A stretch of 64,000 nucleotides of DNA from Plasmodiophora brassicae (Eukaryota; Endomyxa; Phytomyxea; Plasmodiophorida; Plasmodiophoridae). The stretch is taken from NCBI GenBank assembly GCA_039704465.1, contig JASFAU010000004.1:310001-374000 (forward strand). The letters run 5' to 3'. Positions 1 through 9,595 of the stretch are shown here, in pieces; position 1 is the stretch's first letter, and each line of letters starts with the position of its first letter. The notes under the pieces were generated by a model that was given only the letters and a program-made list of their open reading frames with translations, searched no databases and had not been told where the DNA came from. The position numbers were made by a program, and so were the translations under genes.

Positions 1-249
1 CGCGAACGTTTACGCCATCGGATGGAGCAGGATCTCGCCAATGCGCCAGACGCGCACAGGAAGAAGAAGAACAAGAAGCGGAAGAACGGCGATGCCGAAG
101 ACGATAAGAAGTCGCAAGCGGATTCGTCCTCGAAGAAACGCAATGCGGCGACGTCGTCAAAGTCGGAAGCGTATGCGTCGATATTCACGTCGAGCAAGAC
201 GCATAGCAACCCGAACACCATCAAGAACACGCTGTTCGGGCACGTCTGA
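1..249 (+). CDS. C-terminal end of an Rtf2-like replication-termination protein (partial)
   Basis: Frame +1 is open from the window edge to the stop at 247-249, so the start lies upstream. About 82 residues are visible: a basic Lys/Arg-rich linker followed by the short motif SEAYASIFTSS. Rtf2-family proteins (replication-fork regulators with a modified RING) end with a similar lysine-rich linker and a S-E-x-Y-x-S-L/I-F-T element, which is the basis of the call. No RING is visible in this piece, so another nuclear protein with a basic tail cannot be excluded. It is convergent with the XRN gene, with only 83 bp between the two stops. Confidence 0.42.
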   Translation, partial: RERLRHRMEQDLANAPDAHRKKKNKKRKNGDAEDDKKSQADSSSKKRNAATSSKSEAYASIFTSSKTHSNPNTIKNTLFGHV

Positions 250-332
250 CGGTGTCCTCTTGGCTGACCTGTAATCTAAATGTATTATTGTATTTACAGA
301 TGCGAACCCATCGTCGTGCGTCTGCACAATAG

Positions 333-1896
333 TTATCGTTGGGATCGCAGTCGCCGCAAATAGGCGGATATCTGTTCAACGGGTGGTGACTTCAATAGCG
401 CATGCTGGTCGCTCTTATGCGCTTCGTACTGTTCGCACAACGACCGCCTGAGGCGCCAGAGCGCCCGCTTGTCGCCCACGGCCTCGGGCGATTCGCCTTC
501 GAACCAGCGCATGTACTGCCGATACTCTTTACAGACGGCACATGGTGTCTGGAACCAGAATGCGATCTCTGAATCGGGGTCCTGCACACGCCGTTTAGAT
601 TGAGGACGCCGGCCGGTCGCTGACGGGCGCCATACCATTGCTCGACGCAGGTGCGGCTGGACCATTGACCGGCCCCATGCCGGCATCAGCAACATTTGTG
701 CCAGATCGACGTCGTGCGGCGGCATGCTCGACCGATGGCAGGTGATGAACTTGCTGGTCTGCCGTTGTAGCCAACGAAGGCATTCCTCGGGGCGAACGGC
801 TCGCGTTACAGTGGAGACGAAACCATTGTCAGGGCACTGCCCCGAGTGGTACATGGTCGCCAACCACGCGAGACCTTTGAAGTACGATTCCAGTGCCTCG
901 TCGGACAAGGCGTCATCGGCCGCAGCGCGGTCCTCGCCAGTAGGGGCACCGGACGGAATGACTTCCACCAGGTGCTCGAAGAGGCTCGTCAGCTCAGGGA
1001 CGCGCAGGTCCACAGAACCGTCGGTCTGGTGTACGACCAGGTACGGGCAGTTTGCCGATTTGTAGGTCGAGAAGCACAGCTGGGGCGTCATCCCCGACAC
1101 CTTCGGCATGTAGTCGTTACCTGAACGACGGCCATCAGGAACGTGCCGCGAGCAGACTGTCCGGACGATACCGACCGAGAAGGTAGATATGGATGGCCAA
1201 CGATGGCAGGTGGACCGGCTGTTGCGAGGACGCGGCCAGATGCCGAAGGGCACGAACGGGCAACGTTAACATGTCGTGGTTGCAGACGCGAGCCTCGTGC
1301 AGGCATGCCTGTGCGCATCCAATCGCAAGCAGGTCGGCATCGCTGCCGAACAGCAGCGACCTGCCGGCCTTCACGCCGAGACGTTTGATCCAACCGATCA
1401 GCTTGACTTCGCCTTCGCCTGGCTCCTCGCTGCAACTGAGGTACGTCCTAGAGCCGAACGATTTCCGTATCTGCGAATTCATGAGGGGGCAGTCGATAAT
1501 CGCACAGGTGCAACAGCCTACGTTGGCGGCAAGCGTGCACAATGCTGGTGTGCCAGGCGTTAGTGCCAAGGAGCTAAAGCTGGGGGCGGGCTCGAGATCA
1601 GACGGAGGCGACGCTCGTCGTCGTTTGATTTGAAGCAGATATTTCGCAGAGGGCGCAACACCGTCCATGAATATGCCGAGCTGGGCAGACGGGCGCACGG
1701 TCGTCACGATCCGGCGGATCATGCTGATGGCGCGGCGGTGGAATCGCGCCTCGCTCCCATTGGACTGCAGGACGGCCCGGTGCAACACCTCGTTGAGGTC
1801 GATGGCCAGCGTGGCAACCCGATGCACGTTCTGCACGGGCCGCATATGGCCGCTGGCCGCCTCGTAGCACCATTTGGAGAGCAACGGGATCCCCAT
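333..1896 (-). CDS. Short XRN-family 5'-3' exoribonuclease
   Basis: Two exons, 1896..1176 and 1120..333, give 502 aa. The ATG at 1896 is chosen because it yields MGIPLLSKW, the XRN N-terminus. In order come LAIDLNEVLHRA, IFMDGVAPSAK, the acidic EEPGEGEVKL, LFGSDADLLAIG and, only after splicing, LLGNDYMPK. These match the metal-binding motifs of the XRN nuclease domain, which degrades 5'-monophosphate RNA. The 55-nt intron (1121..1175, donor GTCGGT) is phase 1 and creates the GND motif exactly at the joint. XRN1 and XRN2 proteins are far longer, so this is a minimal paralogue lacking the long C-terminal half. It is divergent from NOC4 across about 100 bp. The family is well supported; cytoplasmic or nuclear role is unknown. 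Confidence 0.85.
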
Positions 1897-1999
1897 TGGT
1901 CGCACGAAGGCGCTGGGGGGCGGGTCCTGCGGACTCCGTGGCGGAGTCCGTGAGGTGTCGTAAGGCATCATCACCTGCACACAGGGCGCCCGCTGTCCC
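1897..1999. promoter_or_regulatory. Bidirectional promoter interval between XRN and NOC4 with a palindrome
   Basis: The 103 bp between two divergent ATGs must hold both core promoters. A perfect 9-bp inverted repeat, CGGACTCCG / CGGAGTCCG with a 3-bp spacer, lies at 1930-1950 and is a candidate factor-binding site. The 12-mer GCGGACTCCGTG (1929-1940) also occurs in the LTRs of the chromovirus (56001-56012). No TATA box is evident. The function is inferred from position and symmetry only. Confidence 0.4.
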
Positions 2000-3572
2000 A
2001 TGAATACGATCGCAGCCATCCGGGATGCCGAAGAACGCATCCGCTCGTCACTGTCCGATAACGGCGACCTGTTGGCAACGTTGCTGTCCGTGCTGGAGTC
2101 GTCGTCCCTGAACGACTCGTTCGATCTGTCGCTGGCGTGCATTCAGTCTCTGCGACGGCTCCTGTTCGCATTCGCTGTCGAGCATGGTCTTATTGCTGGC
2201 GACGATTCTGCCGATGCCGTCGATAACGACCTGCAGGCATGGCTTCGCGCCAAACTCGAATTTTTCCACGACCTGCTTGTCCGATGTGTGCATGGAACCA
2301 ACGATCGTCTCCAGATCGCTGCCGTGGACACATTGCTCGACTATGCCGTCGTCCAGTCGTCCACAAAAGGATTCCTGCGTCTTTCGTGCCTAACCCCGGT
2401 TGTCACTTCGATTTGCGCCAACCCGAACGCGGGTAAGTCGCTTCGCCTCCACTACCTGACGCGGTACGTTGCCGTGTACGACGACGTCCAGTACGAGACG
2501 CTTCGTGCGCTGGCGCAGATCGTCGACCAGGTTGATGGCACGATCGCGAATGCCATTGTCCATCACGACGACGATGACGACAAGGTCAGGCACTCGCTGT
2601 TTGACAACGTCTGCAGAATGCTGCTGCAGGTGGAGATCCCCATCGGCGACGAAGCGTCTACGTTAGGCGGCAAGTCGCTCTGTGTAGCGAGCCCGAAGTC
2701 GTCTAACGCGAAGGCGCACTCGAAGGCACTGAACCGAGCGTGGCGCGAGGTGTTCTGCTCTGCAGACCTCCCCGCCGACCTGTACCGCCTTCTCCTGACG
2801 AACATGAGCACCGTCATCATCCCGTCGATGCGGGAACCGCTGGCACTATGCGATTTCCTGATGGACGCGTTCAACGGCGACCAGGGCCTACTCGCTCTGG
2901 ACGGCCTGTTCACGTTAATCGTCGACCACAACTTGGACTGCCCCGGGTTCTACGACCACCTGTACAAATCGTTAACGCCGGCGCTGATGGCCGGTGCTCA
3001 TCGCCGACAACTGTCGCTGGTTGCCCGGTTCCTACGGTCGTCCCACCTTCCTGCGTATCTCGTCACCGCCTACATCAAACGCCTCGCGCGTCTAGCGATC
3101 TGTGATGGCGCGTCACCGTCCGCTGCCCTATTCGCGCTTGCCATGATCCTCAACCTGCTACGCCGGTTCCCGTCCAGTCGCGTTCTGGTCGACCGGCCCG
3201 ACGTCACCGACGGCAACGACACGTTCGACATGACGGCCGACAACCCGCACGATTCGAACGCCATCCAGAGCTCGCTCTGGGAATTGCACACGCTCCGGTC
3301 GCACTACTGCCCCGAGGTCGGTCCTGGTTCCGGGATGGTTCGGTTCGGTTTCGTTGACCGGTGTGGTCTGGGTGTAGGTGGCTCGCCTGGCGTCCAGCGA
3401 CATCCCCGTCATGGAGCTGGACATGAGCACGTACGCCGAGTTCACATACACGACGCTAGCGGACAAGCACAAGGTCAAGAGACGCAGGGTCACCATGGCC
3501 GTCCATGCGCCGGAGACCCTGTTCCCGCCTGAAATGCTCAGCAGCGGCTGCTGGGCGCTCCCGTCTGCCTAA
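2000..3572 (+). CDS. NOC4-type nucleolar ribosome-assembly factor (CBF/Mak21 family)
   Basis: Exons 2000..3316 and 3378..3572 give 503 aa. The helical N-terminal half precedes the family signature region around residues 300-390, with GLFTLIVDHNLDCPGFY, RFLRSSHLPAYLVTAYIKRL and LNLLRRFPSS. These are hallmarks of Noc4/NOC4L, the Nop14 partner in 40S pre-ribosome assembly in the nucleolus. The 61-nt phase-0 intron (3317..3377, donor GTCGGT) joins SHYCPE to VARLASSDIP, restoring the conserved His-Tyr-x-Pro-Glu-Val-Ala stretch. It is divergent from XRN, so the two RNA-processing genes may share regulation. The C-terminus is short but ends in an expected basic segment. Confidence 0.88.
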
Positions 3573-3641
3573 ACCGCAACGCGTGTGGAACGACTGATCG
3601 ACGTGTTCGCGGCGCTCCTGTATTGCTGGGTGGTGGAGGTC

Positions 3642-4498
3642 TCAGGGGACGTTCACTTGCTCCACGACAACGTTGGCGCCAATCGCGTTGACGGGTGGCT
3701 GTGCGCTGATGGGTTTGTCGGGGGCGAACCGGTCGAAGATGGATGGGAAGTTCAGGCGGTAGACGAGGCAGGCGCCGACGGTGCCAATGCAGGCGGCGGC
3801 GAGGACGTCGGAGTAGTGGTGGTGGTAGTCGGTCAGGCGCGTCAGAGCGATCCAGACAGCGACCAGCGTGGGCACCAGGCTGAGGACCGTTCGGGTCAGG
3901 GGCGAAGGCGATCGCCTGCTGCGCTGGCAGTGCAGGCGGCACTTGCCGAGCAGCCAGAGCGACAGGAAGACTTGGCCGGCGAACGCCCAGGACGTATGGC
4001 CAGACACAAAGCTTCGCCGGGCGTCCTGCTCGTTGACGAGGACGTCGGCGTAGTAGTTCGGTCGAGGGCGCCCAACGACGAACTTGATGACGTTCGTCAC
4101 GGCGCTAACGGTCGACAGCGAGGAGGCGAGCCCGGTAACGCTGGCGATGGCGTCGTCGATATCGCGAACGATGACGCCGCTCCATAGCGCCATGATGCAG
4201 GCGGGCACCACGCCAGACACGATGTAGTTGACCCACATCGCGACCGTGTTCGTCTGCAGCGGGTACTAGATAGGCAACGGCAGACGGTTAACAACGTCAC
4301 GAGTGGGAAGGCGGCCGATGTGGGCGATCGACGCACCGCTAGTTCGCCGTCACCTTGCGGGACGAACTGGATGTGCACCGAGGCGTGGTCGGCGCTGATC
4401 GCGATGACGAACATGACGACGCAGACGCACCACTCCTCGACGCGCCACCTCTGCCACCACGGCCCGTGATCTTGCTTCCCGCGCCGGCTGATCTCCAT
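3642..4498 (-). CDS. Lipid phosphate phosphatase (PAP2 superfamily, membrane)
   Basis: Exons 4498..4337 and 4265..3642 give 261 aa. The three PAP2 catalytic motifs are present: KFVVGRPRP (KxxxxxxRP), SFVSGHTS (SGH, with Val replacing the usual Pro) and TRLTDYHHHYSDV (RxxxxxHxxxD), separated by hydrophobic segments. Such enzymes dephosphorylate phosphatidate, lysophosphatidate or related lipids at ER or plasma membranes. The 71-nt intron (4266..4336) is phase 0 and restores ELAYPLQTNTVAMW, typical just before the second membrane segment in plant-like LPPs. The ATG at 4498 is the first in frame; an earlier GTG was rejected. Confidence 0.85.
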
Positions 4499-4689
4499 CG
4501 TGCGACGCGCCAGCACTTCTCCTGCAACGGGAAGCGCGAGTGCCAGTGCCAGTGCCACAGTGGCCAGTCACCTGCCAAGGTACTTGGAACGATCGCCGAT
4601 CTGGACAGTACGACGACGCAACGGCCTCCTGTGCCGTATGAATCTCCCTTTGGCCACATGTGCCACTGAACCGTTGGTCTATTGGTCAT

Positions 4690-5640
4690 TCAGTGGGTGG
4701 GTGACCTGCTTTGGAACGCGGTCGACTCGACCAGCGGCCACCCAAGATCGTTGGCGAATCGTTCGATGCAGCGGAGGCGTTTCTGGGGGTGACCAGGCGC
4801 TCGCGAGATGCCCGTCCGCCGGTCGTACTCGTCGGACGTAAACGGGCGCGTGAAACTGTCCAGCCTGCCTGACGTCGGTGCGATCAGCAGCGGAGGATGC
4901 ATCCCAGGCGGCACGACGAACTGCAGGAGGATGTCTTCGCAGTTGCCGACGTCGTCGACGAACGTTCGCTGTGCGTCGTACGTCGCGCTGGAGTACGCGT
5001 GCAGGAACCGCACAGGCAGGAACAGACCGCCGCCTGGCAGCAGGGCATTGTAGGCGTCGCCGGCTCGGGATGGGAATTCGTACGTGGGCGGGTCCCTTCT
5101 TAAGCGACGCGGGTAGAACCCGACCAGCCTCATCGGATGTCGCCTGGCCCAGAACAAACCGATGCGGAAGCCCGTCACGTCAACCTGGAAATCGTCGTCG
5201 ATCGTGAAGACGGTTGATGTGCGTATGGCATCGTATGGGACGTAGCGGTTGTTGAGGCTGTTGTGCTTCGGTCGTATAATCACGACCTTGTCAGCGATGC
5301 CAAGGCTTTGGAAGTGCTGAGTGAGGGCGGGCGGCGGATCCGAGGCGGCGTCGTTCCACACCAGGATGGCACGGTCGACTTCGCGCAACGGTACGATGTC
5401 GCGAAAGACCGGGTTGGCCAGGAGCGCCTCTACCCGTCTGTATGTCATCATGACAATCGTTATGGGAACCGGTTCACCCTTGGACAGCGCCCGTACTGTG
5501 CCATTAGACAGCCAACTACGCCCACGCCAGCTGTTGCTGGTCGGTCTGTCCGTGACGTACAGGACGACAACTAGCGATAGGGCCGCCAGTACGATGATGG
5601 CCATCATCAAGGCTCGCAGGTGGCCCCACAGGATCGGCAT
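4690..5640 (-). CDS. GT64 (exostosin-like) glycosyltransferase, type II membrane protein
   Basis: A single exon of 316 aa from the ATG at 5640. A 20-residue hydrophobic anchor lies near residues 12-31, followed by a luminal domain with LNNRYVPYDAIRT and FTIDDDFQVD, the DDD metal-binding motif of glycosyltransferase family 64 (the EXT/EXTL C-terminal module). A Cys and GNCEDILLQFVV near the C-terminus fit the family's acceptor-site region. Family members transfer N-acetylhexosamines from UDP-sugars in the Golgi; acceptor unknown here. It is a stand-alone GT64 domain rather than the GT47-GT64 fusion of animal exostosins. Confidence 0.82.
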   Translation of the reverse strand: MPILWGHLRALMMAIIVLAALSLVVVLYVTDRPTSNSWRGRSWLSNGTVRALSKGEPVPITIVMMTYRRVEALLANPVFRDIVPLREVDRAILVWNDAASDPPPALTQHFQSLGIADKVVIIRPKHNSLNNRYVPYDAIRTSTVFTIDDDFQVDVTGFRIGLFWARRHPMRLVGFYPRRLRRDPPTYEFPSRAGDAYNALLPGGGLFLPVRFLHAYSSATYDAQRTFVDDVGNCEDILLQFVVPPGMHPPLLIAPTSGRLDSFTRPFTSDEYDRRTGISRAPGHPQKRLRCIERFANDLGWPLVESTAFQSRSPTH

Positions 5641-6375
5641 CGTCGTTGAACGCGGGTCGACGTTCGGCAACGGCCGAATTAGACAGAGGCCAGGTATACA
5701 GCGATACTATAGGCCGGAAGTGCTCTTGGCCGCAGTTGTGCCGGAACGGGACGTTCTCCCCGATGACGTCATGCGCACGCGGTCCGCGCGGTTTGGGTCC
5801 TCCAAAAATGGTCCTCCAAAAATGGTTCGTCCTCAGGTCGATAAAGCCCTTCTGCTAGCAGTCTTCGATGCAGGCGATGTGAGTTGTGACCTTCATTTCT
5901 ACATGCCACTGTTGGGTAACGACAGTTGGTCCGATCATCGAATACAAATAGCTAGGCAAATATCGCGCAAGTGGCGTCCAGAGACCTATGTACATACGTG
6001 GCGTTATTGTTCCTCGTTTTCATCCAAAACGCAAAATCTGCTACGAACGGTTCCTTGGCGGACTTCGCGCAGTTGCCTCGAGACACGGATGTCGGACGAT
6101 AGCGATAGGGCGTCGGAGCTCGCGATCTGATGCATCGCACCGGCGGACCGACCCCCCGGAAGGTGATGAAGGGTCGTCTCGTGCGCAGCCAAGTGGAGGT
6201 TGCCCGATACTCTACCGCGTCCGTTTTCAGAACGTTCGTCAAGGCGTACGGTAACGCCCAGGCGCGGCCCCGTTCGTCAGTTGGCATGACGGAGCTCAGT
6301 GCCGACTCGCTACAAGAGGTTCTGAAATGTGCTTCTTGACGTCTTCCGTCGGCATTACGGTTCGGGGTGGTTCAG
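5641..6375. other. Accessory intergenic stretch, no gene recognised
   Basis: About 730 bp upstream of the GT64 gene. Short open frames occur on both strands but none shows a recognisable domain or splice-consistent continuation. It contains the local direct repeat of CCAAAAATGG (about 5811-5824) and otherwise looks unconstrained. Confidence 0.5.
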
Positions 6376-6663
6376 ATGAGCCAGCCTCGGCCGGAACCAA
6401 TTGAAGCGGAGGACCTTCCGATTCTAGTTCGCTTCAAAACGAGCAACCACATTTACAACGTTGGCGAAGACGCAGGTATGTCCCGTTAGTATTTCACAGT
6501 TATTTAGCATTTATTGTCGGTTTCAGACCGTTCGGAAAGGTCTCTGACGAGGTGGACGCAGACTGTCACCAAGCCGGACCTGTTCACACGTACGGCGACA
6601 ACATCGTTAATGTATCCGAGTTCAATCGGTTTCACATTACTGTCCTGGCCGTGCCCTATGTAG
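6376..6663 (+). CDS. Possible small two-exon gene or truncated gene start
   Basis: The ATG at 6376 opens 33 codons up to 6475, followed by an AT-rich intron 6476..6526 (GTATGT...TTTCAG, 51 nt, much closer to consensus than most introns in this window). The second exon, 6527..6663, gives 78 aa in total. The first exon reads as an acidic/hydrophobic start (EAEDLPILVRF, NHIYNVGEDA). The second exon is Ser/Thr-rich and stops 39 bp before a MITE, so the frame may be the 5' end of a gene cut off by rearrangement. No family recognised. Confidence 0.3.
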
Positions 6664-6702
6664 GTTGACAGGCCAGGTCAACTGTCAAACGAAGCGATCG
6701 AA

Positions 6703-6888
6703 GAATGTAAGGGTCGCGTGGGTCCAGTCGACTGATTACATTTCATGGGCGAATCGAAGCACGCCTTATCCTACGGGTCATCCCTCTCTAATTGGCCTTT
6801 TCGTTTATCGAGCGGTGGGCCGACGTGCTTCGGTTCGGCCATAAAATGAAACCAGTCAGTCGACTGGACCCACGCGACCCTTACATTC
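6703..6888. mobile_element. 186-bp MITE with 33-bp terminal inverted repeats
   Basis: Positions 6703-6735 and 6856-6888 are perfect reverse complements beginning GAATGTAAGGGTCGCGTG. The interior of about 120 bp has no coding potential. This is the structure of a non-autonomous DNA transposon. A clear target-site duplication could not be assigned; both flanks carry CGAT nearby. Partner autonomous element unknown. Confidence 0.75.
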
Positions 6889-6975
6889 CTCGATAGGTGC
6901 CCAGAACTCTGGATATGACCTTCGGGAGATCTTTCGCCGCTTGTCGGGTCACAGCGGTGTTCCGAAACGTCTGTA

Positions 6976-7281
6976 TTGCACGTTCCAACATTTCCTCGCC
7001 TTCAAGGACCGGAATTTGGGCCCGTCTCCGGTGATCATGCCGGTTTGTGCTTTCTTAAAGCGATGCTCTGCCCCGGTTCCTTGTTGGCTGTGTATTGCAC
7101 GCTCCATTCTCCAACAAGGAACCGGGGACAAAGCATCGCTTTAAGAAAGCGCAAACCGGCATGATCGATATCACCGGAGACGGGCCCAAATTCCGGTTCT
7201 TGGAGCGCTTATGGGCCCGAACGAAAGACGTTCCAGGCGACCATCCGGGACTGGAAGGCGAGGAAATGTTGGACCGTGCAA
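6976..7281. repeat. Foldback palindrome (about 112-bp left arm)
   Basis: The left arm 6976-7087 is matched in reverse complement by 7110-7281. The right arm carries about 50 extra bases near 7204-7254 and a few mismatches; the loop is only about 22 bp. A transcript would fold into a long hairpin. It lies about 95 bp from the stop of the SKP1-ankyrin gene at 7376. Open frames across it are palindromic artefacts. Confidence 0.8.
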
Positions 7282-7375
7282 TGACCATCCTCCATCGTCG
7301 ACCAGTTCAAGCAATGAGACATTCTCTATTTCATTGCTCGGTACAGTTGCATTGCACGACGTAGCACGATGGCGT

Positions 7376-8650
7376 TCAGGTAAGCTTGTGCCACAGATGC
7401 TTGAACGTACCGGTGAATCGCTTCACCGCGCCTGGGCAACGCCTTTCCAGCAGTGCCACAACTTCCCCATGGCCAGCCTCCTTGGCCCTGTCCAACGCCG
7501 TCTGTCGTTGGTGGTCCTTCGCATTAACGTCGACGTCGATACCCCTGAATTCAAGCAGCGACTCGACGACGACTAGGTGCCCTTTCTCTGCAGCCAGAAC
7601 CAGGGGTGTCTTTCCTTGACAGTCGCGTGCATTGACATCAACTCCCTTGGCGTGCAGCAGCAATTGTACGATTTCGTTATACCCCCAGAAAGATGCAACG
7701 TGCAGCGGTGTCGAACCTACTGGCACGATACGCTCGGTGACGTCGATCCCGGGAATTTCCAGCAGCCTCCTGACGATTCGCTCATTTCCGTTCGCCACTG
7801 CCCAATGTAGCGGCGTCGTCATGTAGTCGCGCCCCATGTTGATGTTCGCGTTGATCCCCTGAATGTCGGCCAGAAGATCGACAAGGTGGACGTTCGTTTT
7901 GGCGGTCGCCCATTGCAGAACATTGCCGAACATCGCATCCCATGTCGCTTCGTTGACGATGGCGACATCGCGCTCGCGACTCTCTCCATAGACGACGGCG
8001 TAGGGAATCCTGTCGACGATTAACTTTTGTTCCTCTGTCTTGGCGTGTTGACGAAGGTCTGCAATGATAGGACAGTGCTCCACCATGAACAGGAACGCTT
8101 CAGAGTTTCGAGGCAACGACGTGTTCGTCATGGCGCGGATGTCACCCCAGTTCGGCTTCAGTGACAGAAGTGCTCTCCCGAGAGTCGGCATGCGGAGGCG
8201 ACAGGCTGCCGTCAGCAGGGCGTAATATCCATCGTCCATCGACATGAACGTCTGCCGAACCCATTTGGCCGCTGCCTCGTCCTATAGCACACCATCAGCG
8301 TGCGTCTGGGAGATGGTCACCTGAAAATGGTAACTTACCTCGTCGAATGCGTAATCCTTGCTGAAAGTTACGACCGCGTTCAACTCAGGGGTTGCAATAT
8401 TCTCCAACACGATCGGGGACGTATGGCTGACGACGTCGTTGCGTGCTGAACGCTGCTCGAGCATGACCGTAAGCGTTTGGGAGTGGTTGCGAATTGCCTC
8501 TACGACGGCGTCAATGCTGTCACCATCCTTGGAAATCAACTTGACAGGCGTCGGTGCAGCTTCGCCAAGACCGCTGAGAAATAGACCGACGACCGTGATT
8601 ACGCAGAGCCGTCTGGTGTTGAATCGCGTACGGATGCCGCGGGTCGACAT
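7376..8650 (-). CDS. Secreted SKP1-like / ankyrin-repeat protein (copy A, divergent)
   Basis: Exons 8650..8339 and 8281..7376 give 405 aa. The ATG at 8650 gives a signal peptide with hydrophobic core LCVITVVGLFLSGLGEA. Residues about 34-135 resemble SKP1: VKLISKDGDSIDAVV, IVLENIATPELNAVV and, across the intron, DEAAAKWVRQTF with a following helix like the SKP1 DIPVW-helix region. About four ankyrin repeats follow (TPLHWAVANGNERIV, STPLHVASFWGYNEIV, KTPLVLAAEKGHLVVV). The 57-nt phase-0 intron 8282..8338 (GTAAGT...TATAG) sits at the same domain position as the intron in the other three copies. Probably secreted; a role as host-targeted effector is inference. Confidence 0.82.
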
Positions 8651-8826
8651 GAGCACGAACGGTCGTTAACGTTGCCTGGGTCTTCTGATGTCAGCCGTGC
8701 GTCTACGTGTTAATGCCGACGGTCGGATTGGTTCTGGCGCAGAGCTGCGGCGTGCGCCCCGGCACATTGCCCGCACTGCGCGGACTTGCGCCGTGCCACT
8801 GGGCACTCCGCGCAGTGAGCTCCCAG

Positions 8827-8889
8827 TGGCGCTTGACTCTCGGACAGTGGCTCTTGACTGTCGGACAATGGCTCTTGACTCTCGGACAG
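8827..8889. repeat. Three tandem copies of a 21-bp unit
   Basis: The unit TGGCKCTTGACTSTCGGACA plus one base occurs three times with two or three substitutions. Just upstream (8771-8830) is a GC-rich imperfect hairpin made of CACTGCGCGGA / TCCGCGCAGTG and CCACTGGG / CCCAGTGG. It lies between the intact SKP1-ankyrin gene and its decayed neighbour; no coding role seen. Confidence 0.7.
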
Positions 8890-9128
8890 CCTCGGATTTT
8901 CCCCCCTTTTTTGCACATACCGAGACCATTTGGTCGAAAGATTAATCTGAGCCGAGCCAGCAGGTAGGTAGGGCAGCCACAGGAGTGTAGTCACACTTAG
9001 CTGACGATGGCAATTAAACATCTAGCCACCTTCCTACACATGCAAGGTCGGCCAGTTCCGGCAATGTAGACATTCTCCATTTCATTGCTCTCTTTACAGT
9101 CGCGTGGCACAACGTAGCACGATTGCGT

Positions 9129-9348
9129 TCAGTTAAGCGCGATCCGCAGATGCTTCCACTTATCGGTGAATCGCTTCGACGCGCCTGGACAATGCCTTTT
9201 CCGCCGTCCTTTCAGCCGTGCCGCAACTTCCATTTGGCCAGCCCCATTGGCCATTGGCGCTGTCCAATGCCGTCTGATTTCCGTAGTCTTTGCACTGACG
9301 TTGATCTCCCCGACGTTGAACAGTGACTCCTCGACGTCTACCGTGAGA
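9129..9348 (-). pseudogene. Decayed 3' end of a SKP1-ankyrin gene
   Basis: The minus-strand reading ends CPGASKRFTDKWKHLRIALN, clearly related to the C-terminus of copy A (CPGAVKRFTGTFKHLWHKLT), with a degraded last ankyrin repeat before it. Upstream of about 9348 the similarity stops and the frame becomes non-homologous. It is a truncated duplicate lying about 0.5 kb from copy A's start. Confidence 0.65.
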
Positions 9349-9479
9349 TAACGGTAGCCGCACATCATGGGGAGCCTGTCGAGGCAGGTGCGCTGCTCTA
9401 AACCGACGTCTGCGCTTAACCTCAGGGCGACGGTGTTCCCGGCAACAAACAGCGGTCTTGGTATTCGCCAGGATGGGGG

Positions 9480-9567
9480 ATGTGAATGCGTTGGGCAGGG
9501 GGTGCTGGCGGCATCGCGGTTCCTCGACATGCGCTCGTTCCTGGTCGCTGGTCGCGTCTCTCGACCG
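9480..9567 (+). pseudogene. Internal fragment of a SKP1-ankyrin gene
   Basis: The nucleotide stretch GTGCTGGCGGCATCGCGG and the following GACATGCGCTCGTTCCTGG match copy ANK3 at about 32250-32330 on the plus strand. This encodes the helix after the SKP1-like Trp motif. It points opposite to the fragment at 9129-9348 and abuts the ERCC8-like gene's start. Confidence 0.55.
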
Positions 9568-9595
9568 CCCGGGTCCGAGGCGGAATTGGGCGGTG

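Noticed and set aside
9458..9595. N-terminal extension of the ERCC8-like protein
   Set aside because: The DNA matches the SKP1-ankyrin family rather than any WD40 N-terminus; the ATG at 9596 fits better.
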